NCBI GenBank assembly: GCA_905221605.1
Contig: CAJNDS010000846.1
Span: 560,001 to 624,000, forward strand
Origin: Symbiodinium natans
Lineage: Eukaryota; Sar; Dinophyceae; Suessiales; Symbiodiniaceae
Reading direction: 5' to 3'
DNA length: 64,000 nucleotides
Shown here: in pieces, positions 12,415 to 25,073 of the stretch
Position numbering within the stretch: position 1 is the stretch's first letter
Layout: every line of letters begins with the position of its first letter
Notes under the pieces: model-generated
The model's input: only the letters and a program-made list of their open reading frames with translations
What the model was told of the DNA's origin: nothing
The model's database searches: none
Made by a program: the position numbers and the translations under genes

Positions 12415-12734
12415 ATGGCTACGACGAATCATTGTCCCAAATTGGTGAAAACAAATGCGTTTTGTTGTTTTCATCACCCCGAGTACCAGGCGGAGTACGT
12501 ACGTAGTAGGAACAAGGTCCTTGGTACAGCCCTCATGGCATCGGCATGAACACAGGGTTTGCAATGGGATAGTTGCCGGATGCACCGAATTGAGCACGAT
12601 TTGTGTTCAAGCAATTCATACCCTTGGCGTTACCATGGTAAGAGCTGACAAAACCCCAGAGTTTGGGTGTTACAGCCGCTGGCTTCTGCGCGCTTGAGAT
12701 CTTGTCCGGTTTCCAAAAGGCTGAGTCAAGAGTC

Positions 12735-15700
12735 AAGAGATTGCACAGATGACAGATGGTTTTCCTTTCGGCAACCAAGGGCATGAAAGCCATCGATGGC
12801 ATGCATGAGATTTTCAAGAGCAGTGACGCGCTAAAGAAGTTCCTGAAGGAGCGAGTTTCGTCAGCATGTTTATAGCTTGTCAAGAACAATCTGCAGACCC
12901 CAAACCCGAAACCCTAAACCCTAAAAGGACGTCTCGATCTCTTGCAAAGTCGTTCTTGGTCAAGGCCTGGATGTCCAGAACTTGATCCTCGGCGACTAGA
13001 CGAACTACACATTTCTAATAGGATTTCGGTTAGGGTTTAGGGTAGTTAAGAAAGCCCGAGTGAAAGCATAGGTTGGGACACTTGTGTTGCTCAAGTAAAA
13101 AGGAGTGCTTTCGTAGCCCTTTTGCTTGCTGTAAAACGGTCGTTGTTGCCTCCGCCTACTTCAACTAGGGCTTATGATTCCTATGCAGTCGCATAGTGCC
13201 GGTGCATTTTTGATGTTGGTTTGGCGGCAGTGCTTCCTTTCCTGTGCCTTCTTTGCTGTGAGTTGTTTCGCCGGGTCTTATATGGCTTGGCAACTGCCGG
13301 GCTTGTGTCATGCTCTGTTTGCCTAGTGGAAAGCCAAGGAAAGTCCGAGTCCTGAACCTGTTCATGTATGCAGACACGGACAATCCCAAGACTGTTGCCT
13401 TCGACTTTGGCAAAAAAGGCATTGCTTTTCATGATGCTATGCGTGCAGCGCAAGAAGGCATCATGACGAAGCTCGCCTGCGACCCAGGCAACGAAGGTAT
13501 GCAAGATATCACAGTCAACTTAAATTGCAGTGTACTATGCAGAAAGCCCAGCGTTGTAGCGTCCATAGCACCTAGCCCTGCTAAGCAATGCAGACAAGCC
13601 CTGTTAAGCCACGGATTTCGCCACCAGACCCCAACCGCGGCCTCTTCGCAAAATGCTTCCAAGCCCAGAAACGTCATGCAAAATGAACCGTGCAGAGAAT
13701 TGCTGTCTGCAGGGGGCCCCGTGTACCAAATCGACCGGGAAGACCCGTGTCTGCAGCACGAGTGGGCATAGGGCAGGCCAGGCGGGCGGAGAGTCGAATG
13801 CAGCCAGAAACGCAAGAGCCGGATGTAAGGAAACCGCCCACGCGCGCACACACACAGGTACTAGGAGCCAAGAACACAACGGCAAATTATGAGCTTTCAG
13901 AGGACCTTTTCATGACCTCTTTCAGGATCTACTCAGGCGACTTCTTCTGACAATTCTCAGAGTCTTTCTCAGGACTTCTTCGTAGTTTCGCAGGACCTTC
14001 CTGCCTCGGATCTCCTGTCCTCGGGGGTGGACGTTCGGCCATTCGTGCGGAAGACGTGCCGCGAATGCTTGTGTGCCTCCGAACGCTGAAACATCCGCTT
14101 TTCATTGATCTGCCCCCAGACCCCGAGACACCCCTAAAACTGAAAACGAGAACCCACTTGCTGCTGCGTACGCATGTGGGAAGGCCAGACAGTTCCGAAC
14201 CTCTGCCTGCAGGTGCACGGAGATGGCAACCTGTGTGTCCCACCAGTCCCCGAAGTATAGTAGGCATCTACGTTATAAAGCCGGGTGATAAATGCATTAC
14301 CTTTATTAAACCTGGCAGTTTTTGCATAACCTCTGTGTGATCCTCATACCAAAGCACCTCATACAACGCCTACGAATATATGACTATCTCGAACCGGTAG
14401 GATCTCCAGTCTGCGCGCTTATCTGAGGAAGGTCCCGAGCGGCTCCAAGGCTCTAGGGACCGTAGGGCCCACGGTCCATGATTGCACGCAGAAGGTGCAG
14501 ATCCTCTGGCTTGAAGAAAAGTATTTTTTCCTCTCACTGTTGTGCGGGCCTGCGAAAGCAACAAAGTAGGAGGCTTGACGCGAAGGCGAGACAACTAACT
14601 CGCATGTTCTTGGCGCATGAAGTTGGAAGCCCAGGTTTCTAAAGAGCCGCAGCGGTCAGGAATTGCTGTTTAACCTCCGCGCAGAATACTCGAAGGCCAG
14701 TTGTAGCAACATTTCTCTTGTCTGCCAAATGACACAGCAACCGCTGCTATGTGCTACATGGAGGCACGCGTGTGCTCACTAGGATCACTAAATACACTTC
14801 TGCTGGATTCAGGAGAAAGGCTTCGCCTTGTGCCACCAAGTTGCATTCAATAGTTGTCAGGCCCAGTCCACGTGATTTGAGAGAGTCTATCCTGGCTGCT
14901 ACAATGCCCTGATTACCGAAGGACTTTACTTTAAGGCACCATGCATAGTCAGACCCTTGAGCTGAGCAAGGCTTTGTAGAGGCCACCGCCCATTTCGATG
15001 CGGATTGCATCGGCATCAAGGATGATCATGTGTTTCATGCATCAGGGCCTGTTGTGTGCAGCGGTTCTTGACATTTTGAGCTTGAGCCTTCTTGTTTCTT
15101 GAACAGCTAGCCGCTGGACCATCGCCAAACACAGCTGGTCCAAGAATCACGTGAGGTTGAAGTTGGCCTGATGGTTCTTTTGCATGAGGGGGCGTTGCAG
15201 CGTGCCTTTCGTACTCTGCTGACTGGAGGACTGCGCTTTTGTTGGTCGCTACGTCAAAGACAAGGACATCGCGAAAGAGTTCTGCGCAGAATTCCCCCAG
15301 CAGCTCTGTTCACAAACGTTGTACCGGGAAACCATACCCATCTGTACAAGTCTTTCCATGGCATCTAGTTCGAATAACATGCTGTTGCCCCCCCTCGTTT
15401 CCTTCCTTTCCTCACGAGCGCGCCATGAAAGCGAAACATGAACCCACAGGTTTGACACCATTACGCATACATGCCAGGTATGTGAAAGGCGTGTCCAAAG
15501 TTGGGGCATCTCGTTTGCCAGAGGACTTTGTCCTGGCCGCAAAAGTGAAACGACTTGAGTTGGAGAAGATGATGACAGGTCTGGGACTTGCGCAGAGCAA
15601 CAGTGCCTTTGAAGCGCTTGGAGCCTCTGAGCATGAATATGCGTGCTATGTACGCTATGGACTTGGAAGATGAATGTTTGCTTAGCTATCACGACCCAAT

Positions 15701-16842
15701 GGGTTATATTGAAGCAATTAAGGCATCCTGCTTGGTATTGCCATGAGCTCAGAATTCGTAGGGCGGCGACAGCTTGTAGAAGGAACAAAAGTGCTTTTTG
15801 TAAGCTGTTGGCAGGTACGCGGTTTTAAATTGACCGAGCTGACTCTGCAACTTCGGCTCCTTCCGGAAGATCAGACAGAGGTACGCTTTGGGGCTACAAT
15901 TGACGCTCGGAGCGCACCTTGAACCCCCTAATAAACCCTAAACCCTAGCCCTAAACCATATGTGTAAACCACATGGCCTAAACGTTTTTTCGAGTGGGGT
16001 TTCCTCCTGGCTTTGGCCAGGACCGTGAGTACTACACACCATTTTTTTCGGTAGCTTATGCTATCGTATGAGCACATGCCCTCAAAACTTGTGCTAGCGC
16101 AAGCGCCGGCACAAGTTTCTTGTAATGGTACGAAAAAGAGCCCACTTGGATTTGCACGTTCTGCTCGCAATCCCAGGAGCTCGCACAGACGAGTTCGCGC
16201 GCACTCGTGGCCGGGTTGTTGTCAAGCCGATAGTCACAAAGGCCATTTCTCATTGTAGGTTGACACATGATAAGTTTACGTGGGTAGTGCAACGATGTAG
16301 TTTTACAACGCTCGAAGGTCTTCACGTCAACCTTGGAAAAGTATTTTAGTCTCGACCCCTTGACTACAACCCAGGTGAGCTATCAGGCTGAAGATCGTTC
16401 CGGGCTTGTTATCATTTATACCAAGAAAGGCCGGCAGCCTTTGGATTTGATCCAATGCTTTTGCATCACTCCGGAGGTGTCCGGCTTCTTCAGAGACATT
16501 GGTCTCCACATAGTGGTTAAATGGTTCATTTTCTCGCACGGATGGAGAGCAGATGCGTCGAAATTGGAGGATGTGCAGCAGCAGGACAGGCAAGAAATCG
16601 CAGAAGCTTTGCAAGAGCAAGGCTGCGTGGAGAGCTTCGTGGCCTTCAAAATCAAAGTGTCTGTGAACGGTCCTTTCTGGCAAATGCTGAAGTGCGGAGA
16701 GGTTGATCTGGAAGCTCTGATGGTGTGGGTTAGTTCACGCCCATTTCCGTCCGTGACCATCGCCCTAATGCAGGCAGATTTCATGTGCTTGGCAGCGACT
16801 GGCTGTGTCGTGGTGGAGGGCAAGGACTTCGCAGTCGCGTAG
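12735..16842 (+). CDS. Exon series with beta-rich segments, probable continuation of the repeat protein gene
   Basis: Several + strand stretches look coding, with good acceptors and lengths unlike the surrounding introns. They are: about 12758-12870 (ATKGMKAIDGMHEIFKSSD); about 12929-12998, after a CCCTAAA-containing acceptor (DVSISCKVVLGQGLDVQNLI); about 13335-13496, with donor GTATGC (RVLNLFMYADTDNPKTVAF); about 15480-15650 (LPEDFVLAAKVKRLELEKMM); about 15815-15918 (GFKLTELTLQLRLLPEDQ); and 16373-16842 (VSYQAEDRSGLVIIYTKKG to EGKDFAVA). Alternating hydrophobic and polar residues suggest beta strands. Exon joins were not worked out, so membership in one transcript is inferred from strand, spacing and similar style. 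No enzymatic motif was seen. Confidence 0.5.
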
Positions 16843-16942
16843 AAAGTGCAGTAGGCTAGCCATTGTGGAAAGGTGTCATACCATAGAGCAGCGTTTTAGT
16901 TATAGTTTTAGACAGCTTAGGTTTTGGGGGCTTGCCAGCAGG

Positions 16943-19710
16943 AGAAGCTCACAGGTGCATTGAAGTTAGACTTCAAGGATCCGAAAAAGGTGACCAGAGC
17001 CTTGGGATCCTTTTGTAGCCTGGTTTGATGATGTCTGGACACTGTTTGCAACAAAGTAGCCGAATCTGCCGAATCTCGGATGTTGGGTCATTGTTAGGCT
17101 CCCAGTGGGGGGGGGGGGGGGGGCACGCGCACGAAACCGGCATGCTCTCAAACAAGGCGGATAAGATTCTGGCGTGCTCTGCCGGGAAGGCCCGGTACCG
17201 TACAAGCCTGTTTTGCTGCGTACCGGCGTTTTGGAAAAGAGGCCGCGGCGGAATGGTGTCCCCCGACTTTTTTGGGCTCCGGGCTTGACGTCTTGGTTTT
17301 CATTCATCCTTAGTAACATGGGCCAAGGAGCTGTGTTGGAGGCATCCCTGGAGTACCACCCGACCGATCAATTTGTCAAGGCGTCCTTAGCGGTTGACGG
17401 TGCCAAGGGCTCTGCCATCAACCTCGGCCACTGGGTGCCTATATTGGATTGGATTGAATTCTATGGAATTGAAGGCTAGGCAGGGAAAATGAACGCATGC
17501 AAACCTCCGACCGCCTTCCTGCCATCCAGCCACCCACCCACATGTCTTCACATGCTCACAGACACAAGTCTGTATAGATGCACACTCATGCATCCATGCA
17601 TCCATCCACAGCAAGAATCAAATGTCTGCAATAATCTGGATCGTTTTCCTGAAATCATGGTTTCAAGTTGGGCCCAAGAGCCCCTTGTGCAATTGCATGA
17701 TGCACAGGTTTGCGTTTTGCGTGCCACGGGTTGCGCCAGGAGCCAGTCCCCACGGTACCAGTTCTCATTCCAGCTTGAAACAAGAACACAAGTGAGATTT
17801 TGCGCAATGAGACACCAACAACCCACGCCATGAGCACCCAAAGTAGAACATGCAGCAGAATGCCGCAGGCTCGATCGAGACGAAGCTCACAGAACTGCAA
17901 TCTGCAAGTTTCACTCTCTCAGCTGGTATTCGTTTCGTCTTTGGCGGAAAGTCCAGCAAGCCAGATGCCACTTATGAGTTTAGTATCAGCTATGCGCCGT
18001 CAGATCCGGATTTGGCAGCTTTCTATGGAATCGGTCTCGTCTACGTGTACAATGATAGCTTCAGGATGTCGATGTTGCTGCGGGGCTTGTTTCACCTGCC
18101 CGAAGGTGTCTACAAACCTTTGACCTGGGTGGAACAGTGGTTTTGCCCGCTTCAGCGTTTCGGCATGCTGGCAAAACAGAACAGGCATGAGCTGTCACTG
18201 CCAGCAATGAAGCTGAGTGATGAACAACGTGATGAAAGAAACATGATCGTCAGCTTCCTGAAGACAAACGGAATCACAGGTAAGGATCAACGGATCTATG
18301 CTGTGCAGGCAACGTGGAAGCTTCTTGGATTTGAAGCTACCGTATTTGCCGCGCTTTGCATGCCCTATGTGGGAACGAGCAGCATGCAAGATTTGCCGGA
18401 GCAAGCTGTCAAGGCAGCGAAGCAAAGCCTGAAAGGTTCGTTGATGGCCACGCCGCAAGACCAAGGATCTGCAATGCAGGGAATTCAAGCAGAGTTCTTC
18501 TTGCGCATCAAGCCATGGAAGGTCAGCATCGGGGACCTCCCAATTCTGCGAATTACCGGTACAAAGTCCGATTCTGACCCGCTGCAGGCGGTTGTCAGAG
18601 TTGGTGGTAAAGCCGGGGATGAGCTGTACTTCTGTCTTGATGCAAAGATTGTGCTGTTCCCAGGGGGTATGGAGTTTGTGGCAGAGGCTTTTGTGGAGTT
18701 CCAGAAGGGAGGTGGGAAGAACGGAAACAAGAAGCAACCTCGGCTGACGACACCAGACCATTAAGCAAAATGTTAAACAATGTTGTTCTGACCAAATGTG
18801 TTTATGCCAGCCTAGGCCTAGGCCTCACACTTTGTGAGACTGTAAAACCACTAAGAGCTGTCCGACTCTAAGAGTGCACCAACAGCACTCCTGAACCAAA
18901 ACCACTATAAGAACTCAGAAGGCCCCCAAGCGACAGTTTCGAGGATCGCGCGAGGATTGGTTTTGCAGGTCCGACGCGAAAATACCCTGGGGGCTGTTCA
19001 CTCTTCTTGCCCAGTTGTTCTGCTCTGCCGGGGATCGGAGAAGTGAATTCAACGACTCGACGGGAACATTCACCCGAATCCTAGCCCTGTGACTGGAGCT
19101 GCGGAGCCGCCCATCGACCCCGCGTCGCGCCAGGCCGTATAGGTGTCCTCAATTGCTGCTGGGGATACCCACCAACACCCACCAACACCCACCAACACCC
19201 ACCAACACCCACCAACACTCAACCACTCCCCACCACTCCCCACCACTACCCAACCATTGCCCTCCATCACCCTCAATTACCCACCATGACCTCCAGTACC
19301 CACGATGGCCCTGGCGTCACAGCGTTGACACTCCCGAGGGTTGACACACTGTTTGGAAGTTTGGGGCTTGGGGAGTCCAAATATCAAGCGGCCATTTTTG
19401 CGGGTTGGAGAAGCAGCCAAGGATGGATGTGCGGTTTAAGTTCTTCGGCGCTTATGAGCTGCGGGGAAGGCTTCGACTGACTATGGCGAAGATCTCGCCA
19501 GGTATGTCCACGGCCTTGGATAAAATGGCCTCATCCGGGCTCCCGGGAAGCAACGCTGCTAGCAGCGTGAAACAAGTGGCGGACATGATGATGCTTCCTC
19601 GGAAGGTCAAAATTGACCTGGCAATTCAGTCATGCATTGTCAAGCTGAAAGGCTCTGGCGACCGCTACACTATTGTGAAGGACACAGCTTTTTTGCCCAG
19701 AGTTCAGTAA
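16943..19710 (+). CDS. Further exons of the same large gene (unknown function)
   Basis: Coding-like stretches are: about 16943-17005 (EKLTGALKLDFKDPKKV); 17319-17440 (GAVLEASLEYHPTDQFVKAS); about 17640-17790 (SWAQEPLVQLHDAQVCVL); the long open exon 17850-18730 (TLSAGIRFVFGG, YEFSISYAPSDPDLAAFYG, IQAEFFLRIKPWKVSIGDL); and about 19420-19707 (VRFKFFGAYELRGRLRLTM, KIDLAIQSCIVKLKGSGD). They share long amphipathic beta-type patterns ending in aromatic residues, as in lipid-binding or tube-like beta proteins, but no specific family can be named. The intron at 19120-19390 contains a minisatellite. Splice joins are not proven. Confidence 0.5.
17107..17123 (+). repeat. G homopolymer run (17 G)
   Basis: An uninterrupted run of 17 guanines lies in an intron-like stretch between coding pieces ending near 17005 and starting at 17319. 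Runs this long are prone to length error in assemblies. Confidence 0.95.
19167..19217 (+). repeat. 10-bp minisatellite (CACCCACCAA)n
   Basis: Five near-perfect copies of a decamer are followed by a degenerate CCACTCCC tail to about 19260. It lies between two coding-like exons of the large gene and so is probably intronic. Confidence 0.9.
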
Positions 19711-19746
19711 GCAAGGTCCAAGCCTGTGTTCGCACATGTAAACCAG

Positions 19747-21360
19747 GTCTTTGAGGCTTTTGCGGCGACAGGCCGAGGGGAGCTGCAGGTTTTTTCGATC
19801 GCGAAGTGCAGCTTAGTGTTGGCAGGCAACATCAATGCATGCAGGAGACGCGGAAGGACCTGCTAATCCGGCAGCTCAAAGGCAATGTGGAGCAGAGAGT
19901 CCGATGGGATGAGGTTGAGAGAGAAGGCATCGTCGAAGCTCTGCTCGGACTCTCGGCTCGGCTCATGCCTTCGGAGCTCGGGTTGGGCCGTATAACCTTG
20001 AGTCTTGAGCCCTAACAGAGTGCGAAGTCTTTCGCGATGGCGCAATATCTGATAGCTTCTGAGGCAATCTAAAGGCGGCCTTTGAGGGCATGTTTGAGAC
20101 GCTGAAGCAAGGCCTCGAAACTGCGGAGAAAGCCCTCCAGAAGCTCGAAGGCGTTCCAATTTTGGGTCTCTTTGCGACGCTATTAAGGTGGCTGTGCCAA
20201 GCTGCAAAGTATTTAGTTGACGTGGTGCATAAGGGTGTCAACTTCGCAGTAGATATTGTCAAGAAGCTGGCGACGCAAGTGCTGGATGTCCGTTACGTCA
20301 AGCTGGGAGGAGAAATTGGTGGCAGCAAAGGCTTGGAAGTGTACGTTGATTTTGATATCACCCTCTTTGGCCTGCGTATCCGAGGTGGCCTACACGTTCG
20401 AATGAAGCATTTGATTGAGGATTTGGCCAAGCATCTAATGGGGCTTTTCACCGGCGCGCAAGGACAAAAGAAGAGTGCTTCCAAAGCCGGAGTATCGAAT
20501 TTCGAGATTGGAGACACGTTTGTGGACACAGACTCGGATGAAGAAGATTATCCACATTCTTCAGGCCGCTACAGCCCAGGCGGCTTCTCTGGCAAAAGCA
20601 CGTACAATTCTGATGAGCCATCAAAGGAGGCCAAAATTGATGATGAGACCAAGAGGAAGATTCTTGAGCTCCTTGCTCAGATGACAGAACATGCTCATAG
20701 CATCGAGAAATTTCTCGACAAGAAAGAAGAAAACGGACAGATCATTAGCCCAACCCCTCCACCGACTTTCGAGCACATGAAGAAGTACAACGACCAGTAC
20801 ATCAACCCTTTCACTGACACTGGGCCGTCCCTTCCAACATCCGTGGAATGCCCGATGTGCACGGAAGATATTGAGCGTTCGAAGATTACCGAGCACATGC
20901 AGTACGAGTGCCCGCAGCGCAACAGCCTCAAGGTGCCGTGCAAGTATTGCCAACAGGAGTTCGCATTCTTACAAATTGGCCAGCATGAGGCCTACTGCGA
21001 GGCGCGTGATCAGATGCTTCACCACTGTCCCAACGATGGCTGCTCTAAGGATGACTTGTATGAGTGCAAAGGTGACAACTGCATGGGTTGCAAGAAGCAG
21101 ACTGGTGCAGCTCCAGGGACCTGCGAGAAGCATCACAGGAAGACTCAGTGCAAGGGCATGGTGCAGTGCCCATCCTGCCGAAAGAAGGTCGTGTGCATGG
21201 CCTTGGCTTCTGGACGGCATGAGTGCAAGACTGATAACAAGTCAGTCGCGTGCAAAGTGTGTGGCGAGTTCGTGATATCCGAGAGGATGAAGCATCACAA
21301 GAGCTTTGATTGCCGCCCAGTGTCTTGCGAGTACTGTTCTAAAAGGATGTCGCAAAATCT
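19747..21360 (+). CDS. Beta-domain exons leading into the first TRAF-type zinc fingers
   Basis: An exon at about 19747-19840 (VFEAFAATGRGELQVFSIAK) is followed by a long exon from about 20070. The latter has an amphipathic helix (FETLKQGLETAEKALQKLEG), a hydrophobic helix (LGLFATLLRWLCQAAKYLVD), a beta stretch (EVYVDFDITLFGLRIRGGL), an acidic Ser-rich linker with FVDTDSDEEDYPHS, and then Cys/His fingers. The fingers begin CPMCTEDI and CKYCQQEF and continue with CPSCRKK and CKVCGEF, spaced as in zf-TRAF (C-x2-C ... H-x4-C). In this family such fingers mediate protein-protein contacts rather than DNA binding. Coding potential fades after YCSKRMSQNLLE at about 21362, where an intron probably starts. 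The open frame running to 21628 has ordinary intron composition. Confidence 0.7.
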
Positions 21361-21624
21361 TCTGGAAGCTAGGATCCCCGAGCAAAAGCTGTTTCGGTTT
21401 CATTTTGGGGGTTTAAATCCAGCTGCACAGCATTTTTTGCCCTGTGAACTCGGGCATCTAGGAAGGTCACCACGCTGTGTGCCCAGAAAAGCCAGTACCC
21501 TGTCCGGGCAAGTCTTCCGACGACGCAGTTCCTGGACCGTGTTGATCCTTTGTTATAGTAATCTTGGGCAGGCCCGTTCGACTGTATCATCTTTGCAGGC
21601 GCTTCAAGAGCATGTGAGGTTCCA

Positions 21625-21785
21625 GTAGCAGCGCAAGAGGACCGGACGCGCTGGGAAATGAAATGCAAATCTGGATGCCGGAAGACTATTAAACAAGGCC
21701 GAATGCTGGAACACCTGCAAAGCGAATGTCCAATGATATCGATTAGATGCCTTCGATGCCAAGATGTGGTTCTGGTGGACTGCCC
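21625..21785 (+). CDS. Zinc-finger exon (TRAF-type)
   Basis: A short coding-like stretch reads MKCKSGCRKTIKQGRMLEHL, followed by ECPMISIRCLRCQDVV. Its Cys/His spacing matches the neighbouring fingers and it is in the same orientation. It is probably one exon of the zinc-finger gene between the 20-21.4 kb and 23.2-24.3 kb exons. Exact splice sites are not fixed. Confidence 0.5.
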
Positions 21786-22050
21786 TGACTTGCAAGCATC
21801 TCCCTTCGCCCGAATGCGATGCCACGAAGCTGGACAGTTGTTGAGCATGTCTACGAACAACACACCAACTAACCAACCACGGACTGGGCTTACAAAATGT
21901 AAGTTACTCACTAGAGGGTGCAAGAACCATCAAGGAAAGCTCTTGCCAGAGCAATCTGGTTCCCTGCCAGTTGGACTGTGGTGAGATGCTCTTGCCAAGC
22001 CTGGTCAATACTCACACTCACCAGGAGTCTTGGGCTGCTGTAAGGAACAT

Positions 22051-22164
22051 GAGGCTACTTGGAGGTTCATGGGTAGTAGGATTATAAATATGGTAACTAT
22101 CCTGAGACCTATTTAGGGTACTTATAACTCTACTTGTAATAGCCCATGAACCTCCAAGTATCTC
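22051..22164. mobile_element. MITE-like inverted-repeat element in an intron
   Basis: The left arm GAGGCTACTTGGAGGTTCAT (22051-22070), continuing GGGTAGTA, is matched inverted by CCCATGAACCTCCAAGTATC (about 22143-22162) with two or three mismatches. The interior is AT-rich and partly self-complementary. The ~114 bp length and lack of coding capacity fit a non-autonomous foldback or MITE element. No clear target-site duplication was found. Confidence 0.65.
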
Positions 22165-22864
22165 GTATGGCATTCTTTACGTACACAGCCTCTGAGTCCC
22201 CAGGAGTGTCCAAATCGAAATGCAAAGTGCTGGTGGCCATCCTGCAACCGATCAGATATTCAGGACGGGGTTCTTGGGAATGGTAGACAGATGATCGGGG
22301 GGTTTTTCTGGAACATATGATTCATCAGGTGCCCGTAGAAGGCATAAACCCGCACCTCGAACCGTGGAATCCTCGCCTGCTTGCTGCTGGTGTGAGAGTC
22401 GAAGCACGAAGTTTTTCAGGGTTTCGGGCTCCCCAGGAAAGGTAAGGTTCTACCAAGTTGTACATGTAGTTGCCCTTAAACGACACATGATTCTCCAACC
22501 AAGTGTGTTCAGGACTATGGCCTTCAAGTGGAGGCCCTGCGAAGCTGTGGCGAGTGCGGGAAAGAGATCTCAAACTCGTCCGAGCTGATGAAGCACTTGC
22601 GCCAGGAGCTGTGTATATAAGAGGGTCAGGCTGACGCGAAGAGGTATGGATTCAGGGGATGGATTTAGCTGTTCAACAAACTCGTGTTGTGGGTATCGCA
22701 AAGGTTGCGAACAGCCGTCCCGGCCATGGGCTGCGCAGTCTGCATGCAAGAAAGCGAGATACTCGTGGTAGTTATTGTCTCTTTTTTTCCTTAGTTGTAG
22801 AGAGAGTTGCTTGCCGTCATGTCGCTGAGTTGCGTAAATATGGTTAGGTGTGTAGATCTGAACT

Positions 22865-23130
22865 GCCTCATTTTCCCTGGAGCGCCCACTAAATTATCCC
22901 GCAGCACCCCGGATTGTCCGGGGAGCGCCACCTTGAACCAAGAAGGTCCCGCTCAGAGTATCTCTGGAGTGCCCGCCCCCGCAAAAATATGAGTCCTTTT
23001 CCAGAGTATTCCCCAGATTTCCTGGAGTTTCACGCGGAACATTCTTGTTGGAGTACTCTGTGGAGCATCCCTGTAGTCTCCGCCAGAGTATGCACAGTAT
23101 TTTTGCCGTGCCCACGCCAACAGTATTCGG
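22865..23130. repeat. Degenerate GGAGTGCCC-type minisatellite
   Basis: Phrases of the form GGAGNGCCC, CAGAGTAT and TCCCC/TCCCN recur every 20-30 bp, for example at about 22879, 22920, 22965 and 23062. The same style reappears at 24605-24830. Both blocks lie next to zinc-finger exons and are probably intronic. Confidence 0.5.
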
Positions 23131-23242
23131 CGGAGTCTTGGTTTGGATTGCTTTTTGGTAAGCACAGGCTTGTGATACAGTGTTTTGTTTCTTGGTGCGC
23201 CCTGCGGGCTTGCGATTCCTGCCTCAGCTTCGATGCCACACT

Positions 23243-24330
23243 TGTGCCAGGAGTGTCGTCAGTTCCTCATTTCGTGCCCCCTCCGGTGCACACGCAATGA
23301 GAAGTTGCCTCTGAAGGATCTGACTGAGCACTTCCAGCTTGGGCAACAGCAAGCTTTTAATGAAGGATCAAGCTCGATGATGCAAACACCGTTGAAGCGC
23401 CACTTCTGTAAAGCTTATTGGTTCCCATGTCCATCTGGCCAAAAGTGCATTGATCTTCTGGAACGTCGCAGCAGAAAGTGCAACCCCCAGCAGCCTTGCG
23501 ATGCGAAGTGCAGACGAGCTGGAAAGCATCTGCCCGCAGCCAGATGTTCCGGTGCAGATTTCCTCCAGCACCTGAAGCTTTGCGTGAGGTTTCCATGTCC
23601 ATTCTCTGATGGTAAATGCGCTTCAGGTGTGCTGTACGGTTCGGCAACCGAGCATTTGAGAGAGTGCCAAGGCGTGCAGGTTCCCTGTTTTTTTGGCTGC
23701 GGGCAGATGATTGCGATCAATCACAAAGGTGCAGAGGTCAGGCATCTGATCGGAGAGTGCGAGCAGTTCAAGATAGGATGTACGAGGAGTTGTGGAGTTG
23801 AGCCCATGCCGTTGAAAGACTTAGCAAGTCACCTTGCATTGAGATGTGACAAAAATGTCATGCAATGCTTCATGCGTGGTTGCCATGCCAGATGTTCGAA
23901 GAAGAACATGGCGGACCATTTGGAAAAGGACTGCGCGCACTTCTTGATGTCATGTGAGTCGTGGCCAGAGAGGTGGATTGATGGCGACCCGGGTTGGGCA
24001 CCAACTTTGTGCATGTCAAGGGCTTACTGCAAAAAGGATGAGGTGCACCACGTATCGGTGGAACATGTTGAGAACCCACTCGACAGACGCACGTGTCAAC
24101 CGACGAGCCGTCAAAGGGAAGGCCTCGAAGAAGGTAGTGCTTTCGAGCGCCTCACAGCTCAGTCTCTCGCAGGCTTGGCCAGCATTGATTTGGACGAGAA
24201 GGCTCAAGCAGAAATGAAATTTGTGGAGCACGCCCTCTCGCAGATCCATTTGGAGCCTGAGCGATTTCTGTGCCCTTCTTGCGGAGAGGATCTTGATGTC
24301 GATGATGATGCAGCGGAGGTATGGGATGCT
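23243..24330 (+). CDS. TRAF-type zinc-finger exon (large)
   Basis: An open exon with repeated Cys/His finger units, including CQECRQFLISCPLRCTRNEK, HLKLCVRFPCPF, HLRECQGVQVPCFFGCGQ, HLIGECEQFKIGC and CSKKNMADHLEKDCAHF. It then has a spacer and a last CPSCGEDLDVDDDAAE at about 24268-24318. The H-x3-C, C-P/C-x-C grammar is that of zf-TRAF repeats. The frame stays open to 24747, but the tail (CCCTAAA-like words and poly-C) looks intronic, so I end the exon near the acidic DDD stretch. Confidence 0.75.
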
Positions 24331-24599
24331 TGTCAAAAGAAGCTGACCATCAACAGCTTTTCGTTAATGCACGCAGACTTTCGACGCATTACTACAAAAG
24401 AGAGGGGTGAGGGTGGCGGTATGTTTTTTTTCTTGTTGCCTCAGGGTGTGGTTATCAAACTTGAATCAGATATTCTCCTCGGGTCTCATGCAGGTTTAGG
24501 GTTTAGGGGCACTGCCTACCTTCAAAGCATCCCCACGAAATATTTCACCCCCCCAGAAAGGGAAACCCGCGCCCCCCCCTCCCCCACCCCACCCCACCC

Positions 24600-24835
24600 C
24601 TGGCAGAGTCGGAGTGTCCAAGAGATTCCCGGAACAGAAAATCTCGGAGTAAGTATCACAGGAGCCCACGCCGCCAGATTTCCATGGTGTCGTTGGAGTG
24701 TCCAGCCCCAGAAGAGAATCCCGCAAAGAATTGAGTGTCACAACTAGAGAATGCCTGGAGCACCCTCAGAGAATCTGCAGAAGTATCCCCGGAGTGCCCA
24801 CCCACAGAGCATCCCGAAAGAATCCTGCAGCAGAC
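24600..24835. repeat. Second GGAGTGCCC-type degenerate minisatellite
   Basis: GGAGTGTCC, GGAGTAAGTATCACAGGAGCCC, TTGGAGTGTCC, TGGAGCACCC and CCGGAGTGCCC occur every 20-45 bp. This mirrors the block at 22865-23130. A CCCTAAA-related word and a C-rich tract precede it (24497-24600). Confidence 0.5.
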
Positions 24836-24964
24836 CCCCTTCTATGATCATGATTGCCATACGACATGATTATTCCCCTGTTCAGCAAGCCAAGGCTGCA
24901 TGGAACCCCTATGACTAGCTGTTGCCTGCGCAGCCAAAAAGGACGAATAAACAGAAAAAGAATG

Positions 24965-25073
24965 AAAGAGAGAGAGAGAGAGAGAGAAAGAGAAAGAGAA
25001 AGAGAAAGAGAAAGAGAAAGAGAAAGAGAAAGAGAAAGAGAAGGAGAAGGAGAAAGAGAAAGAGAAAGAGAGA
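24965..25073 (+). repeat. GA / GAAAGA microsatellite
   Basis: A (GA)n tract passes into (GAAAGA)n and (GGAGAA)n. It produces artificial Arg/Glu and Lys/Arg frames on the + strand and Leu/Ser frames on the minus strand, none of which is a gene. Shorter GA tracts occur at about 25336-25356 and 25505-25550. Confidence 0.95.

Noticed and set aside
14747-15019. Minus-strand 90-codon frame inside the + strand gene
   Set aside because: It looks mildly coding, but sits alone on the wrong strand in an intron-like stretch with no domain or splice partners.
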